Shown here piece by piece: positions 11,194 through 22,012 of a DNA stretch of 64,000 nucleotides. Position 1 is the first letter of the stretch. Every line of letters begins with the position of its first letter. The position numbers and the translations under genes are program-made. The DNA comes from Dichomitus squalens LYAD-421 SS1. Taxonomy: Eukaryota; Basidiomycota; Agaricomycetes; Polyporales; Polyporaceae. The notes under the pieces were generated by a model. The model searched no databases and was not told the origin of the DNA. It saw only the letters and a list, made by a program, of their open reading frames with translations. The stretch is from the NCBI RefSeq assembly GCF_000275845.1, contig NW_006766891.1, positions 747,903 through 811,902 on the forward strand. The letters run 5' to 3'.

Positions 11194-12225
11194 TCACAGC
11201 ATCGCGAACCGTTCGAAAAGGTCCTTCGGGAGCAGGCCCGACTGCACGACGTAGAGCGGCAGCAGATGCTTCGCCAGCTTGTTCCACGTCTCCGGTGTCT
11301 TCATGAGCGGCACCCAGTCCCACGTCTTCTTCGCGCGCACCAGCAGCCCCGGGGTCGGGACGTGCACGTAATCGTTCGGCGTGCGGAGCGAACACCCGGC
11401 GTTGACGCTGCCCTTGCACAACCCCATGAGATCCAGCACCATCGTCTTCGTCGCCTCGTCGAGGGGGCCCCGCCGCGCACGGTAGACCGGGTGCTGGTTG
11501 TGCACGGCCATGCCCGTGTCCTTGAGGATGTACACGACGGAGATGACGCCAGCGAAGGCGGGATTGCGATCTTTGCGGTAGCTCGCATCCATCGCCATCC
11601 GACCGGCCTCTGCGTCCTCCCATGCGCGCAATAGGAACCCGTTGTCGTTCTTGTAGTCATCGGGGGTGATGATGGCAACAGAGTCGACGCGGAAGGTGGT
11701 GGCTGGAGAGCCGTCGCTATGCTGGTTCTGGATGATGGTGTACGACATGAAGCAGGGCGTGGAGGTATCGAGCATGAGGGTTTCGGGCCCGCCATGGAGG
11801 AGGACGGTGGCCTTCGTCATCGTCGTGAAGGACCATCTGTGCGTCTCTGCCCAGTCCTTGAGGGCATGTGCGAACGAGACGCTAGTAGGGAAGCCCATGG
11901 ACTCGAGGGTCTTCAAGCGGCGTTCTTCAGTCGGATTCTGTATCCTCCCTTGCTGACGACAGCCAACTCTTCCGATACCATGGGCGATCAATGCGTGAGA
12001 TACCGTAAAGACAAGATGCACTCACTTGTGTGCTTGCCATGCTTGCCTCTGACACTCCTTGCTGCAGTACATAACCGTATTGCAACCACCACATCGTTTC
12101 AGCTTGTCCTTCTTGCTTTTTGCTCCACAATGATGGCAGCATGAGAGGTCATCGGGTAGCCAGAAGGAGACTTCGCGAGTGGCTTCAGTCATATTGGTGG
12201 TTAGAGAGAAAGTGCGGCGGGGCAA
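11194..12225 (-). CDS. MYND zinc-finger protein, family copy 4 (intact)
   Basis: Exons 12225..12026 and 11944..11194, with an 81-bp intron, encode 316 residues. The finger is complete (CHHC, CGGC, YCSKEC, W-x3-H), with the intron again inside the lysine codon after the last histidine. The C-terminal domain has ALKDWAETHRW, the hydrophobic block VISVVYILKDTG, CKGSVNAG and KKTWDW, making this the clearest example of the family's uncharacterised domain. An internal ATG at 12192 is an alternative start. No breaks are seen. Confidence 0.82.
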
Positions 12226-12606
12226 TGGGCGTGCGAGGACTAATCATAACGGGCCAGGTACAGTAATAAGGTCAGGCGCAGGATTGTGGCATAATGCAAG
12301 CTGCTTGACTCGGTTACTTACTGAACACTTGAGCCGCTAAGTGGCACGATTCCCACGATTACGTCTCCTTATGACTCGCTCAATTGTGTGTAAGCTGACC
12401 AGGACAATCGAGCGTTGGCTAGCCACAACGCTTTCACCTCGCTTGGCTAGTGCCGACGATGGGCATTTATCGAGCTCTGTATACCATTGAAGGTCGTTCC
12501 GAGACGTATATTACAGAGAGGAAACTCAAGAAGAAGAAAAATGAGGGTGTACAGTGGTCATAACAGCCACAAGCAGATGTGAGATCGAACGACACCGCGA
12601 TGCCAT
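12226..12606. other. Intergenic, no gene seen
   Basis: It separates the 5' end of MYND copy 4 from the 3' end of the 540-residue gene. No feature is recognised. Confidence 0.5.
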
Positions 12607-14229
12607 CTAAAACAGCTCTTCGCGAGGTCCTTCGGAACCATGCATCATCTCCGAGAACTGTGAGCTGAAGCCAAATCGGACGTCCGTAACAGACGGTGCG
12701 CGTGATAGATCGTACCAATCCGAGCCCGCCGACTCAACATCCGAATCCCCATCAAACCCGGAACCACCTGGAGAGCTCGTTCCGTCGTCCATCTCAGTCC
12801 ACGCATTGTGGAACTCGAAGTCAGACATGGGTGTCGAAAGGCCAGAAGGCGAGCGGGGGGGCGGGGCCGACCAAGCAGGAACCGGGAAAGACGCAGAGAA
12901 GTCGAGCGTGGGCAGAACGAACGAGCGGGAGGGGTCGATGCCGTGGTCTGACGCACCCCAGCTGCCATTCAACTCTGACAGGCCAGAGAGCGAAAGGTCG
13001 CGGCTGAGACTATCGGCCTCGCTGACGCTGAGTGCCTCGAGCGTCGCGTCCATTTCCTCAGCTTCAGTGTGCTCCTGGTCACGCCATACCTCCTCCAGAA
13101 CGCACCATCCCGTGCCCGCTTCTCCAAGAATCCCGCGAACTCTGTTGACGGTCCAGCCCTCGAAACGCACTTCGAGCACCGTGCACAATCCGCTCGGATC
13201 TCCTCGGGCCTCGCAGTGAACGCCAGGTTCTTCGAAAACCTTAGCTGTATCGAGGCGCCCAAACACCGTGGAGACCCGTAGCGCATGTGTACCATGACTA
13301 GCGTGCATGGATGCTATGACATCGAACGGTAGCAGGGGGTGTGCAGACGTGGACGGCGGGTTAAGTGGGAGGGGCAGACGAGACGTCGGAGTGGGCGCGA
13401 GGGGAATCAGGAGGTATGTGGTGACTTCGGGGGCCGCAGGGGCAGGGAAGTAGTGGTCGAGCTCATCCTTCTCGGACTCGACAGTGCTCGGGGCTGGAGT
13501 AGGGACGACGTTAAGCTGAATGGGGCGGAAGGGGACCTTAGCCTTCTTCGCCGCCTTGGCCTCACGCTTCGCCTTCTGCTTCTCCAACCGCAACCGCTCT
13601 CTCTCCTCCTTGATGCGTAGATCCCAGTCAACTTCGCTAAAGGACCGCGCGTACACCGGAACGTTCTCGACAAGGTGCTGGAAGATAGGACGCCCAGTCG
13701 AGAAGTTCCGCGCCGTACCCAAGCCGACCTGAGTGATGTGCCGCGGGATGGTTGGTGGGCGAGGAAGGAAGGGTACGGCTAAGGGCCTGGAGAGTATTTG
13801 CCGTGCAGGGAAGGAGAGGCGATCCTGAATGGTCGGCATGCGGGTAGCGGGGCCATGGTACGCACGAGCTCCAATCCCCGAAGGGACATGGACGGATGAG
13901 TGCAACGTGCCCGGGGTAGTGAGGTGCGCAACAAAGCGCGAGATGGCCGTCTTAGCATTCCTGAAGACGGTCTGAGCAGTCGTTGTCGGTTTGTTAGGGG
14001 GCGGCCGAGCAAATACGGGGATGTGTATCGAGCGCGACAGTCTTCCACCTCCGGCTGGAAAATGGGGCTGCCCACCGCCCTTGAGGGCGCGGAAGCCAGA
14101 TGTCGCTAGCTGCATCGCTGAACGTGAAGTACGCTCGCGAGGCGGAGATTGAGGAAGTGGTGGTCGAGGTGTGAGAGGTGCGTCGGTGCCACTGCGGTGT
14201 ATAACAAGGTTCCGCGGCCGGCGGGACAC
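12607..14229 (-). CDS. Uncharacterised 540-residue protein
   Basis: A single long open frame without introns, which is unusual here. The N-terminal about 100 residues are Pro/Ser/Arg-rich. A compact segment around residues 165-200 (HITQVGLG, FSTGRPIFQHL, SFSEVDWDLRIKEE) looks like the most constrained part. It is followed by a charged Lys/Arg/Glu helix (residues about 205-235), Pro-rich linkers, a folded-looking block at about 290-390, and an acidic Ser-rich tail. I do not recognise the family. The basic, acid-poor start could be a mitochondrial leader, but that is a guess. Confidence 0.6.
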   Translation of the reverse strand: MSRRPRNLVIHRSGTDAPLTPRPPLPQSPPRERTSRSAMQLATSGFRALKGGGQPHFPAGGGRLSRSIHIPVFARPPPNKPTTTAQTVFRNAKTAISRFVAHLTTPGTLHSSVHVPSGIGARAYHGPATRMPTIQDRLSFPARQILSRPLAVPFLPRPPTIPRHITQVGLGTARNFSTGRPIFQHLVENVPVYARSFSEVDWDLRIKEERERLRLEKQKAKREAKAAKKAKVPFRPIQLNVVPTPAPSTVESEKDELDHYFPAPAAPEVTTYLLIPLAPTPTSRLPLPLNPPSTSAHPLLPFDVIASMHASHGTHALRVSTVFGRLDTAKVFEEPGVHCEARGDPSGLCTVLEVRFEGWTVNRVRGILGEAGTGWCVLEEVWRDQEHTEAEEMDATLEALSVSEADSLSRDLSLSGLSELNGSWGASDHGIDPSRSFVLPTLDFSASFPVPAWSAPPPRSPSGLSTPMSDFEFHNAWTEMDDGTSSPGGSGFDGDSDVESAGSDWYDLSRAPSVTDVRFGFSSQFSEMMHGSEGPREELF

Positions 14230-14810
14230 GCATTCCGTTCGGCGCTCAGCTAACTCCGTCTCCTAGAAAGGCAGTAATACGCAGCTTCCGGCTCGACTCG
14301 CTGACCTCTGAGGCCGAAGGCCGAGTTTTGGTCTGTCCTGAGTATTCCTTCCATGTGAACCATTTACTGTCGAAATTTGACTATGATCCCTACGGTCCAT
14401 ATCGCTCACTATGTCATCAAACGTCGCGAAGACATTGATTACGGAAGAATTATACACGAATCCCGATTCACTGACGATGCTGACTCCCATGAGATCGATT
14501 AGCGATGCTGTTTGCTGGTGAGCATGGCTTGCATCGCCTGAAAGTGTCAAAAGAGTGTAATATGTCCCTATCCTCCACTCCGCCGTACATGCTAGCCGGT
14601 ACCACACCGTGCCCTCAGCGGGCGCCGTTGGCCTTCCTGTAAGGAAAAACGTCATTCACGTGGTCAGAAAAGCAGGTAACGAAGACACTCGAAGACACTC
14701 GCAACACGCACTACACAAGATGCGGCTGCGTCATTACTTCTACAGAACATTCCGCGCAAGCGACGAGTAAGGGACAAGGCGCGACTTGGGTAGTAGAGTT
14801 CGTTACGCAC
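14230..14810. other. Intergenic, doubtful short frame
   Basis: A minus-strand frame of 130 codons at 14263-14655 has no recognisable motif. It may be chance or a small unknown gene. Confidence 0.35.
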
Positions 14811-16503
14811 TCAAACAAATTCATCATTCTGTCCAGGCATCCAGCTCTCCCATTGTCCGTGCCCAGGCCCAGGAGACTTTCCTTTCGTCATCTTCCCCTG
14901 CACAGTCTCGCCCTCCGCACGAGAGTTGTGTAACACGAGCAGCAAGTTTGAGAGAGAGGAGACCCGATCCGTCAGAAGAGCCACGAGGCCATCTACATTC
15001 ACACTGCTGAGAGAGCACTCCGCCGGACTGAGAGGTGCGACAATCGGTCTCGGATCTCCCTGACGATCAAAGTCTCTGAGGTCTTCCGCGGTCGGAACGA
15101 GGCCGGACGTGTAGAAAGCGAGTTCTAGGCACTTCAGTGGTAGACGGGCCAGCGCCGACGTCAGATCTTCCTACCGGCACAACAGGTCGTCAGCATGCAC
15201 AACAACAGACAAGCGGAGAGCATGCTTACTAGGACAATTTTCAAATCCTTCTCCCTGTCACCTTCGCCAAAATGAACTTGCATGTCGAAGGTGATCAAGT
15301 TGGAGACACCTCTGTCCCGCAGCATGGCGACCACTCCTCTGTCGGGGTCTCCGAGCAGGGTACCAGTCACTCTGTGGAGCTTGAGATGCAGAGGCCGCGC
15401 GCAGCGCAGTGCCTCGGCGAGCATGTCCAACTTGGGCCATTTATCGAGAGGATCCACGATCGTTACGCGGCGAATGTGAGATATAAGGCCAATGGAGTAG
15501 AGGTCGGTCAGACGGCCGCTGAAGTGTTCCAGCCGTTCCCATGCGCACCCGGCGCGGGATTGCCGAGCGACGTTGACTCTGTGACTAGCCCGCATGCGCT
15601 CCATGTGATGAGGAGCGTCTACATCACCATCGTCTTCTGTAAGAACGTGCAGGTCGGTTAGGTTAGGGAATGCGCGGATGAAAGGAGCCATCAAGAGGGG
15701 GACGTCGTGGAGTACAATTGAGAGTTTGCGCATGCTTGGATATATCGCCTCAGGTATGACGTCCTCGTCTGAGGGCGTGTACCAACACTTGCACTGCAGT
15801 TCCTCGAGAGTGTCCGCATGCCCCGCAAAGACTGTGACAGGGTGGTAGGAGGCCCAGTATCTGGCATCCACGAGGGCCCACAATGTGTCGTCACGGTCGC
15901 CCAGGAAGCTAACGTCAGCGGAGACCAGAGGTGATTGGATGGCGGACAGGAGCTGACAGGTCTCCCCATCGGCTCCCGTCACACGAATGTGGTGCAAAGA
16001 GGTGAGGGCAGCGAAAGCAAGGGGAAGAGCAGGATCACATTGGAGGAGCTCTTCTGCTTCGCCCAGCTCCAGATATGCGAGCCCGGTCAAAAGGGGCAGG
16101 GTCTCAGCAAGCCGATGAGCAAGATCATCGTCATCGTCTGGGTGGCATGCCCAGAGACTGAGTCGCCGGAGGTATGGACAGCGAGTCAGGTTGTCTGCAC
16201 GGAGGAAGTCGACGAACAAAGCGAGTTCTTCTTCGCCGCATATGTTGACAGGCTTCCTGAGAGCTATCTTGGGTCCTTCGCGGTATAGGAGACGACACGT
16301 GCCGATGAGGGAGACTGCATCCTTCGCCTGGTCAATCCCCACTGAAACCACGTTCAGGAGGACGTCGTAGTTCAGCTTCAAAGCTGTTGAAGAACGTGAA
16401 GAGGACGTCGATAGGTCCGTAAGACCTGGCGAATAATTAACACTGGGAGAAATCAGCTTCAATACAGACTAACTGGTGTGCACGTTCTGCCTTACCTCTT
16501 CAT
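14811..16503 (-). CDS. F-box-like leucine-rich protein
   Basis: Proposed exons 16503..16496, 16442..15230 and 15170..14811 give 526 residues; starting at the internal ATG 16462 without the first intron gives 530. The N-terminus has a degenerate F-box-like helix set (LNYDVLLNVVS, then LIGTCRLLYREGPK). It is followed by leucine-rich repeat-like units (YLRRLSLWACH, GLAYLELGEAEELL, LTSLHHIRV, NLTDLHVL). This is the common agaricomycete layout of substrate-recognition subunits of SCF ubiquitin ligases; target and activity are unknown. The 59-bp last intron keeps the frame and adds about 119 residues. Confidence 0.7.
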
Positions 16504-16865
16504 GCTGTGCCGTTGGAGGTACCATACGGGAGATGGCAGACATAAGCATACCGTTGCTATTCGACGCCCCCAGGTAGACTCACTCTCACTTTCCCACACC
16601 AGTAGATCGCAGTCTGCACCCTGCCAGCGTCCGACGTCCCTCCTCCAATCCGCGTGCTTTTGTATTGTGCCCTGCTGTAGTAATGACGCATCCCTCCCTA
16701 GGTGACTATTTTCGTTCACTGCGCATGACACACGTGGAGGAACTCGCTGGACCTTCTCGCAATGATGGATCCCGGGTCCGGCGCGTTCCCTTGGCTATCC
16801 GCTGTCTGAGGGCGTACTGTACAGCGATGGAGACCCGTCACCCGTGGAAATGCAACTGGCGCATA

Positions 16866-17537
16866 CTACGAGGGAATGACATGCAGCATCGAGCCGACTC
16901 CCTCTTTCGCATGTGGGCGACCGGGAGGACAGAAAACGGTACAATTCGAGTCAAGGAGATGCTGGATTGTGGTGATACCGATAGGCCGCCGAGCCTGGTC
17001 CGTAACTCTCCTAGCTATATGAAACAAGATCGATAAGCCGGTTGAGGAGGAAGAGGATGGCCGGAGTAGTTGCGTACTCACGCCAGCCGCCCAAAGCCGT
17101 CAGGCGTCCTTGACCACGAACCAGAGAAGGTCAACTGAGCACAAACATATGTATCCTCGTATCCATCAGGTTCTCCACTGACGTGAAAAGAGAGGAATCT
17201 CGAGCGTACCCAATCAGCAAAAGCCCTCCAAGCGTCCAGTATGCAGCCTCCGGCTTTAAGCGGGTCGAGCGTAGGTTTCGATGGATGACGCTGTTCTGAT
17301 CCTGATAGCGCTCGGGTCACGTAGGCAGCCACTCACCTTCAGGTACGGGCCGATAGGTACTGCTATCCCCAAATCGATGTCCTGTGGAGGCCTGGGCGGC
17401 CCAATCACACAGAGCGACGTGTACTGGTCTGAGAGTGCTTTCTGGGATGCTCGCACGGAGGCCGAATTCTGCCCTGCTCCGCTCGAGGCTCCTCTTCCGG
17501 TGAATCCACTGCGCGCGGCGCACGCCCCGCCGGCCAT
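16866..17537 (-). CDS. Possible uncharacterised multi-exon gene
   Basis: Three minus-strand segments can be joined in frame with plausible junctions. They are 17537 to about 17337 (ending IGPYLK before gtgagt), about 17292 to 17082, and about 17026 to 16866 (ending HVIPS). Conserved-looking words are RPPQDIDLGIAVPIG and VCAQLTFSGSWSR. I do not recognise a domain, the true start may lie upstream, and the join could be fortuitous. Confidence 0.3.
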
Positions 17538-17833
17538 TGATTGGGCACGAACAGTCCTAGCTGTGATTACTCAAGGACAGGGCAAAGTCTTGCAGCCACA
17601 TGTGCAGCGGGAGTGGACAGAGACTGCACGTATGACAAGACAGGCAGGCAGAGGCGGTGGACGATGGGTAAGGCTTGATGAGCTCTACTACCGGGAAAGC
17701 GAGCACACGTGATCGCGGTGTGACGCGTGAAGAGACGCCGGGGTTGCGCCATGCTTTGGAGGGGAGCGAGCTTAGAGAGCTGCTTATCCATCCGTTACTC
17801 TACCTCAAGCCTGCGGTCCTGCCTCTCGCGCGG

Positions 17834-18028
17834 ATATAACACTCCCACCCTGGCTTCTCTATCGATCGTCTTTCGTTTCCCCATCTCAGCTCCACCTGCC
17901 TCCCGCTCCGCCATTGCGTCCCAACGCCTCCTTCAGGTATGCTGCTTCCCCTTGCGCTCGCCTTACCTGCAGCTGACCGGGCATGACAGATTACACGCGC
18001 GTTCTCCACAGGTACCACAGCAGCAACC
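17834..18028 (+). promoter_or_regulatory. Glutathione reductase leader with 5'UTR intron
   Basis: TATAA at 17834-17838 is followed by a pyrimidine-rich leader. A good intron (donor gtatgc at 17937, acceptor cacag ending 18011, 75 bp) lies just before the ATG at 18029. All frames joined to the ATG from upstream are closed, so this intron is probably in the untranslated leader. Confidence 0.45.
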
Positions 18029-19973
18029 ATGCCTCCCGTAACCAAGCCCGGCCATGAAAAGTACGACATCGTCTTCATTGGAGGAGGCTCCGGTGGTGTC
18101 GCCGGCTCGGTGAGTTTGTGATCCCGTATACATCTGCGTCGCGTTCCGGTGCCGGGGGGCTACAGAGCGCAGTGGTGTACCGATGGCGCCCATATATGCA
18201 CGAGACGCCTGACCGCGAACATCTGCTCAACGCTGCCTGTTTGTAGCGCAGGGCCGCTTCCTATGGTGCGAAGGTCGCCCTCATCGAGGCCAGTGAGAGG
18301 CTTGGTGGTACTTGCGTGAACGTTGGTGAGCGCTCATGTCCCTACAGCCCGACTTCCTCTAACAATCCACCTCGCAGGATGCGTACCAAAGAAGGTGCGC
18401 TACCACCCGCTCAGATGAGCCCGCCTACTCGAGCTCACGCTTCCCGTTAGATCATGTGGCATGCCGCCGACATCGCCGACAAGATCCGCCATGCCGAGGG
18501 CTACCAGTTCAAGGGCCCCGGCATCGGCCAGCCCCAGTTCAACTGGGAGACGTTCAAGCCCCAGCGGGACGCCTACATCCGCCGCCTGAACGGCATCTAC
18601 GACAGCAACGTCGCCAAGGAGGGCGTCGAGCTGCACCACGGCACCGCGCGCCTCACCTCGCGCACCACCGTCCAGGTCACGCGCCCCGACGGGACGACGT
18701 ACGAGCTCAAGACGGACCGCATCTGCGTCACGACGGGCGGCCGCCCGACGATCCCGAGCGACGACGACATCCCCGGCGCGAGCCTCGGCATCAACTCGGA
18801 CGGGTTCTTCGACCTCGAGGCGCAGCCGAAGCGCGTCGCCGTCGTCGGCGCGGGATACATCGCCGTCGAGCTCGCGGGCGTGCTGCACACGCTGGGCAGC
18901 GAGGTGACGATGCTCATCCGCGGGGAGACGGTGCTCCGCAACTTCGATCCCACCATCGGGGAGACGCTCACGAACTGGATGAAGCACACCGGCATCAACT
19001 TCCGCCACGGGTCGAAGGTGAAGAAGGTCGAGGGCGCGAAGGGCCAGACGCTCACCATCCACCTCGAGGGCGGGGAGAAGCTCGAGGTCGACACGCTGCT
19101 CTGGGCGATCGGCCGGCACGCGAATACGGAGGGCCTCGGGCTCGAGGAGCTCGGGGTGAAGCTCGACGAGAGGGGCAACGTCGTCGTGGACGAGTACCAG
19201 GAGAGCGGGGTGCCTGGAATTACGGCGATCGGGGACGTGGCGGGCAAGGCGCTGCTGACGCCCGTCGCGATCGCTGCTGGGCGTCGTCTGTCGAACCGCC
19301 TGTTTGGCCCGGCCAAGTTCAAGGACCAGAAGCTGAGCTATGAGGACATCCCTACCGCCGTCTTCTCGTGCGTGGACCTCTATCACCCTCTCGTCTGCAT
19401 TTCTGATACGCTGACGTCATGCACCCCATTTTCTCATCTTTAACCTTCGTCCCTCCATACTCACCTTCGGACTTGACTTGTCCCTTCTGTCTCTTCACCC
19501 CGCGCGCCACGCAGGCACCCGACGATCGGGACGGTGGGCCTGACGGAGCCCGAGGCGCGCAAGAAGTACGGCGACGCGAACGTCAAGGTCTACAAGTCCT
19601 CCTTCCGCGCGCTCTACTTCTCGATGGTCGACGAGCACCACAAGGAGCCGACGGTGTACAAGCTGATCGTCACCGGGCCCGAGGAGCGCGTCGTCGGCAT
19701 CCACATCATCGGGCTGGGCTCGGACGAGGTCATCCAGGGCTTCGCCGTCGCGCTCAAGATGGGCGCGACGAAGGAGGATCTGGACAACACGGTCGCGATC
19801 CACCCGACGAGCGCTGAGGGTGAGTTGTGTCCTTCTGGGTGTTGTGTTCTTGCGCTCTGGGCCTCGCCTTCCTATTTGGATTGTGTATTGTGGCTCGGGG
19901 GAGACGTGGTGGTGTTGGGGTACAGATGCTGATCTTATAATCCTTGTCTGCAGAACTCGTTACGCTGCGGTGA
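18029..19973 (+). CDS. GLR1: Glutathione reductase
   Basis: NADPH-dependent flavoenzyme that reduces oxidised glutathione in the cytosol. Exons 18029..18109, 18247..18325, 18378..18394, 18451..19367, 19515..19819 and 19954..19973 join to 472 residues, the normal length. The FAD motif GGGSGG lies at residues 18-23 and the redox disulfide CVNVGC at 50-55. The NADPH-fold [13 protein letters not shown] begins near residue 187. The GD-x-AG flavin motif, [11 protein letters not shown] and the catalytic C-terminal HPT segment (His near 461) are present. Exon 3 is a 17-nt microexon carrying the second redox cysteine. There is no leader peptide in frame, so the enzyme is probably cytosolic. No defect is seen. 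Confidence 0.95.
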
Positions 19974-20601
19974 TGCGCATCGGTGCAGCTCGCTCTGTGG
20001 GGGAGGAACGGCTTAGGCTTCTGGATCTGCACACGTCATTCTAACCGTTGTGGAGCACTGGCACTCACGGCGAGGAAACGGAAAGAGAAGCAAAGATGCG
20101 CCGGAAGCTCGCATCGGTATGGTCTGGTGTAGTACCCTAGACACTGTAGCAATAGAGTTGACTGTTCTTTCGACTGTGAGATGTCGTGTGTGCGGACCCT
20201 CGTCAGCTATGTAGCTATCTCGCCCGTCGAGGTTTCATCCGATCAAGTAACTTATCTCGTTGGCGACGGGATTAATCCTGTCCTCTCCACGCCTGCACCA
20301 TCACAGACATCTGCGCACTTGACGAACTTGTATAGCAGCCCGCACCCCCGCTCTACATGCGCACCAACGGCGGAAACATCTCAGGCGATACCAGTACATT
20401 CGAGGGTGATTAGTGCGGCTTGCCGGTGCATGATCCACTGACTGCGAGGCCAATTCGCACCTTCTCGCATTGATGAGTATCCCAAACTGCAGGATGTCGA
20501 CATGTCGGCCCACATGACGTCCGCCAAGGTGGAACGTGGAAGAGTGGGCGCGCTGCGTATCACGCGCCAGGTACCGTACTGTGACGAAGTACGTACTCGG
20601 C
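19974..20601. other. Intergenic, no gene seen
   Basis: This is the 3' flank of glutathione reductase up to the transposon end. Only short frames are present. Confidence 0.5.
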
Positions 20602-22012
20602 CTGCACCCCCAGTGAGAACGTGCCGGATTCAGGTCGATATGCGTCAATTTTGATCGTATATAGTCGGGCAACCCGAAATCACACGAACACTTGCCATAT
20701 TTACGACCGTTTTCGTAATGAGTTGTATAGCGCCGTGCAAACCCCCCATATAATACTAATCCTGTCGAATTGGGTCGATGGGGATTGTCAGCAATTGATT
20801 GTGCTCGAGAAATTTCGGGCTGAATAGTTTCAGGTCGTCTTGATGCAGAGCACGCCATTGGTTGATATTTGGGGAATATCTGTATTCATTCGTATAGACT
20901 TGTATGACTATGTGATACAATATAGCTACAATTAGGCAGGCGGTCAGGTCTCGCTATACGTAGCGAGCATAAGTGCACTATTTCGCTGATGCGGTGGTAG
21001 AGGGGTAGAGACAATGGGACAATTTCTAAGCATCAGGGGAGGAGTCGAGAGCTAGAGAAGGACAGTATGAGAATGTTGCACAGCGCATGTATGCAATCGT
21101 AAATCAATTACTGTTTCTCCCCTCAAGCGACTGTGTGTGCCAGGTTGAACTTGAGAGGATGCGCTGGGAAGGTGAGTGCCGCCTCCATACCAGTAGCAAC
21201 TTGGGTAACTACATACCTCCAAGAATGTTTGACATACATAACATGACATTACTCACCTAGGGTGGTGTTGCGACGGCAACATCATGCACGACAACTCACC
21301 TTGTGCTCATACTCTAGACCACAAGACACACCTTTATAACACTCTCCAACCCCAACGTACCTTCGTGACACCATTGCACAGTGTCTGTGCTGCATTTTCA
21401 CCAAGGGAGAATTGGCTGTTGGTCGAGCAGAAAGAAGAGAGATTAGAAAATAGGCGGAGGACGGCGGTAGTTAGTGCAACTCCACCACAATGACGTCACC
21501 ATGTTTAGGGCAGGTTCCTACTGCCAGAGAACAGAGACTTCGTGTCTCCGGACCTTGCAGTACTTAAAACAATCACAGTAGAAATGTTTGGGAGGAGGTG
21601 GCATCCATGAGATGGTCCCATAGTGGGTGAAACCGTGGGAGAAGGCTGCGGATGCCTGGCTCGATTGTCTGATGAGAGCAGGCACTGAGAGGAGGCAGAA
21701 GCCTTACACGGCAGAGAGAGGTCGGACTCGCACGCAATAGTAGAGACAGACACAAGCTAGGCTAAGGCCTTACGGGGCCACAAGCCAAGGCATTACGTAG
21801 CTACAGCTAGAGAGATACTAGCGTGCATAGACATCATGCCCTTAGAGACATGTACGTCCGATCTCGCGACCATATGACTAACACAGACGTCAAATGGGCG
21901 CTAAACACCGCCCATCCGACCTGAATCGACATAGCACGAGTATGTACAGCCAAATACGATCTCACACGCCCCAAATCGACCTGAATCCGGCACGTTCTCA
22001 CTGGGCTGCACC
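20602..22012. mobile_element. Non-autonomous DNA transposon with 31-bp inverted ends and 7-bp duplication
   Basis: The terminal inverted repeats at 20609-20639 and 21975-22005 are identical over 31 bases, beginning cccagtgagaacgtgccgg. They are flanked by the exact direct repeat CTGCACC at 20602-20608 and 22006-22012, the expected target-site duplication. The 1,397-bp interior holds no transposase frame. A degenerate extra copy of the end sequence lies inside, near 21911-21930. The superfamily is not certain: a 7-bp duplication does not clearly fit hAT (8 bp) or Tc1/mariner (TA). Confidence 0.8.

Noticed and set aside
17281..17712. Plus-strand frame of 143 codons
   Set aside because: It is antisense to the more plausible (still doubtful) minus-strand exons; no motif.
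18400..19386. Long frames antisense to and out of frame with glutathione reductase exon 4
   Set aside because: They are by-products of GC-rich codon use; the real frame carries all catalytic motifs.
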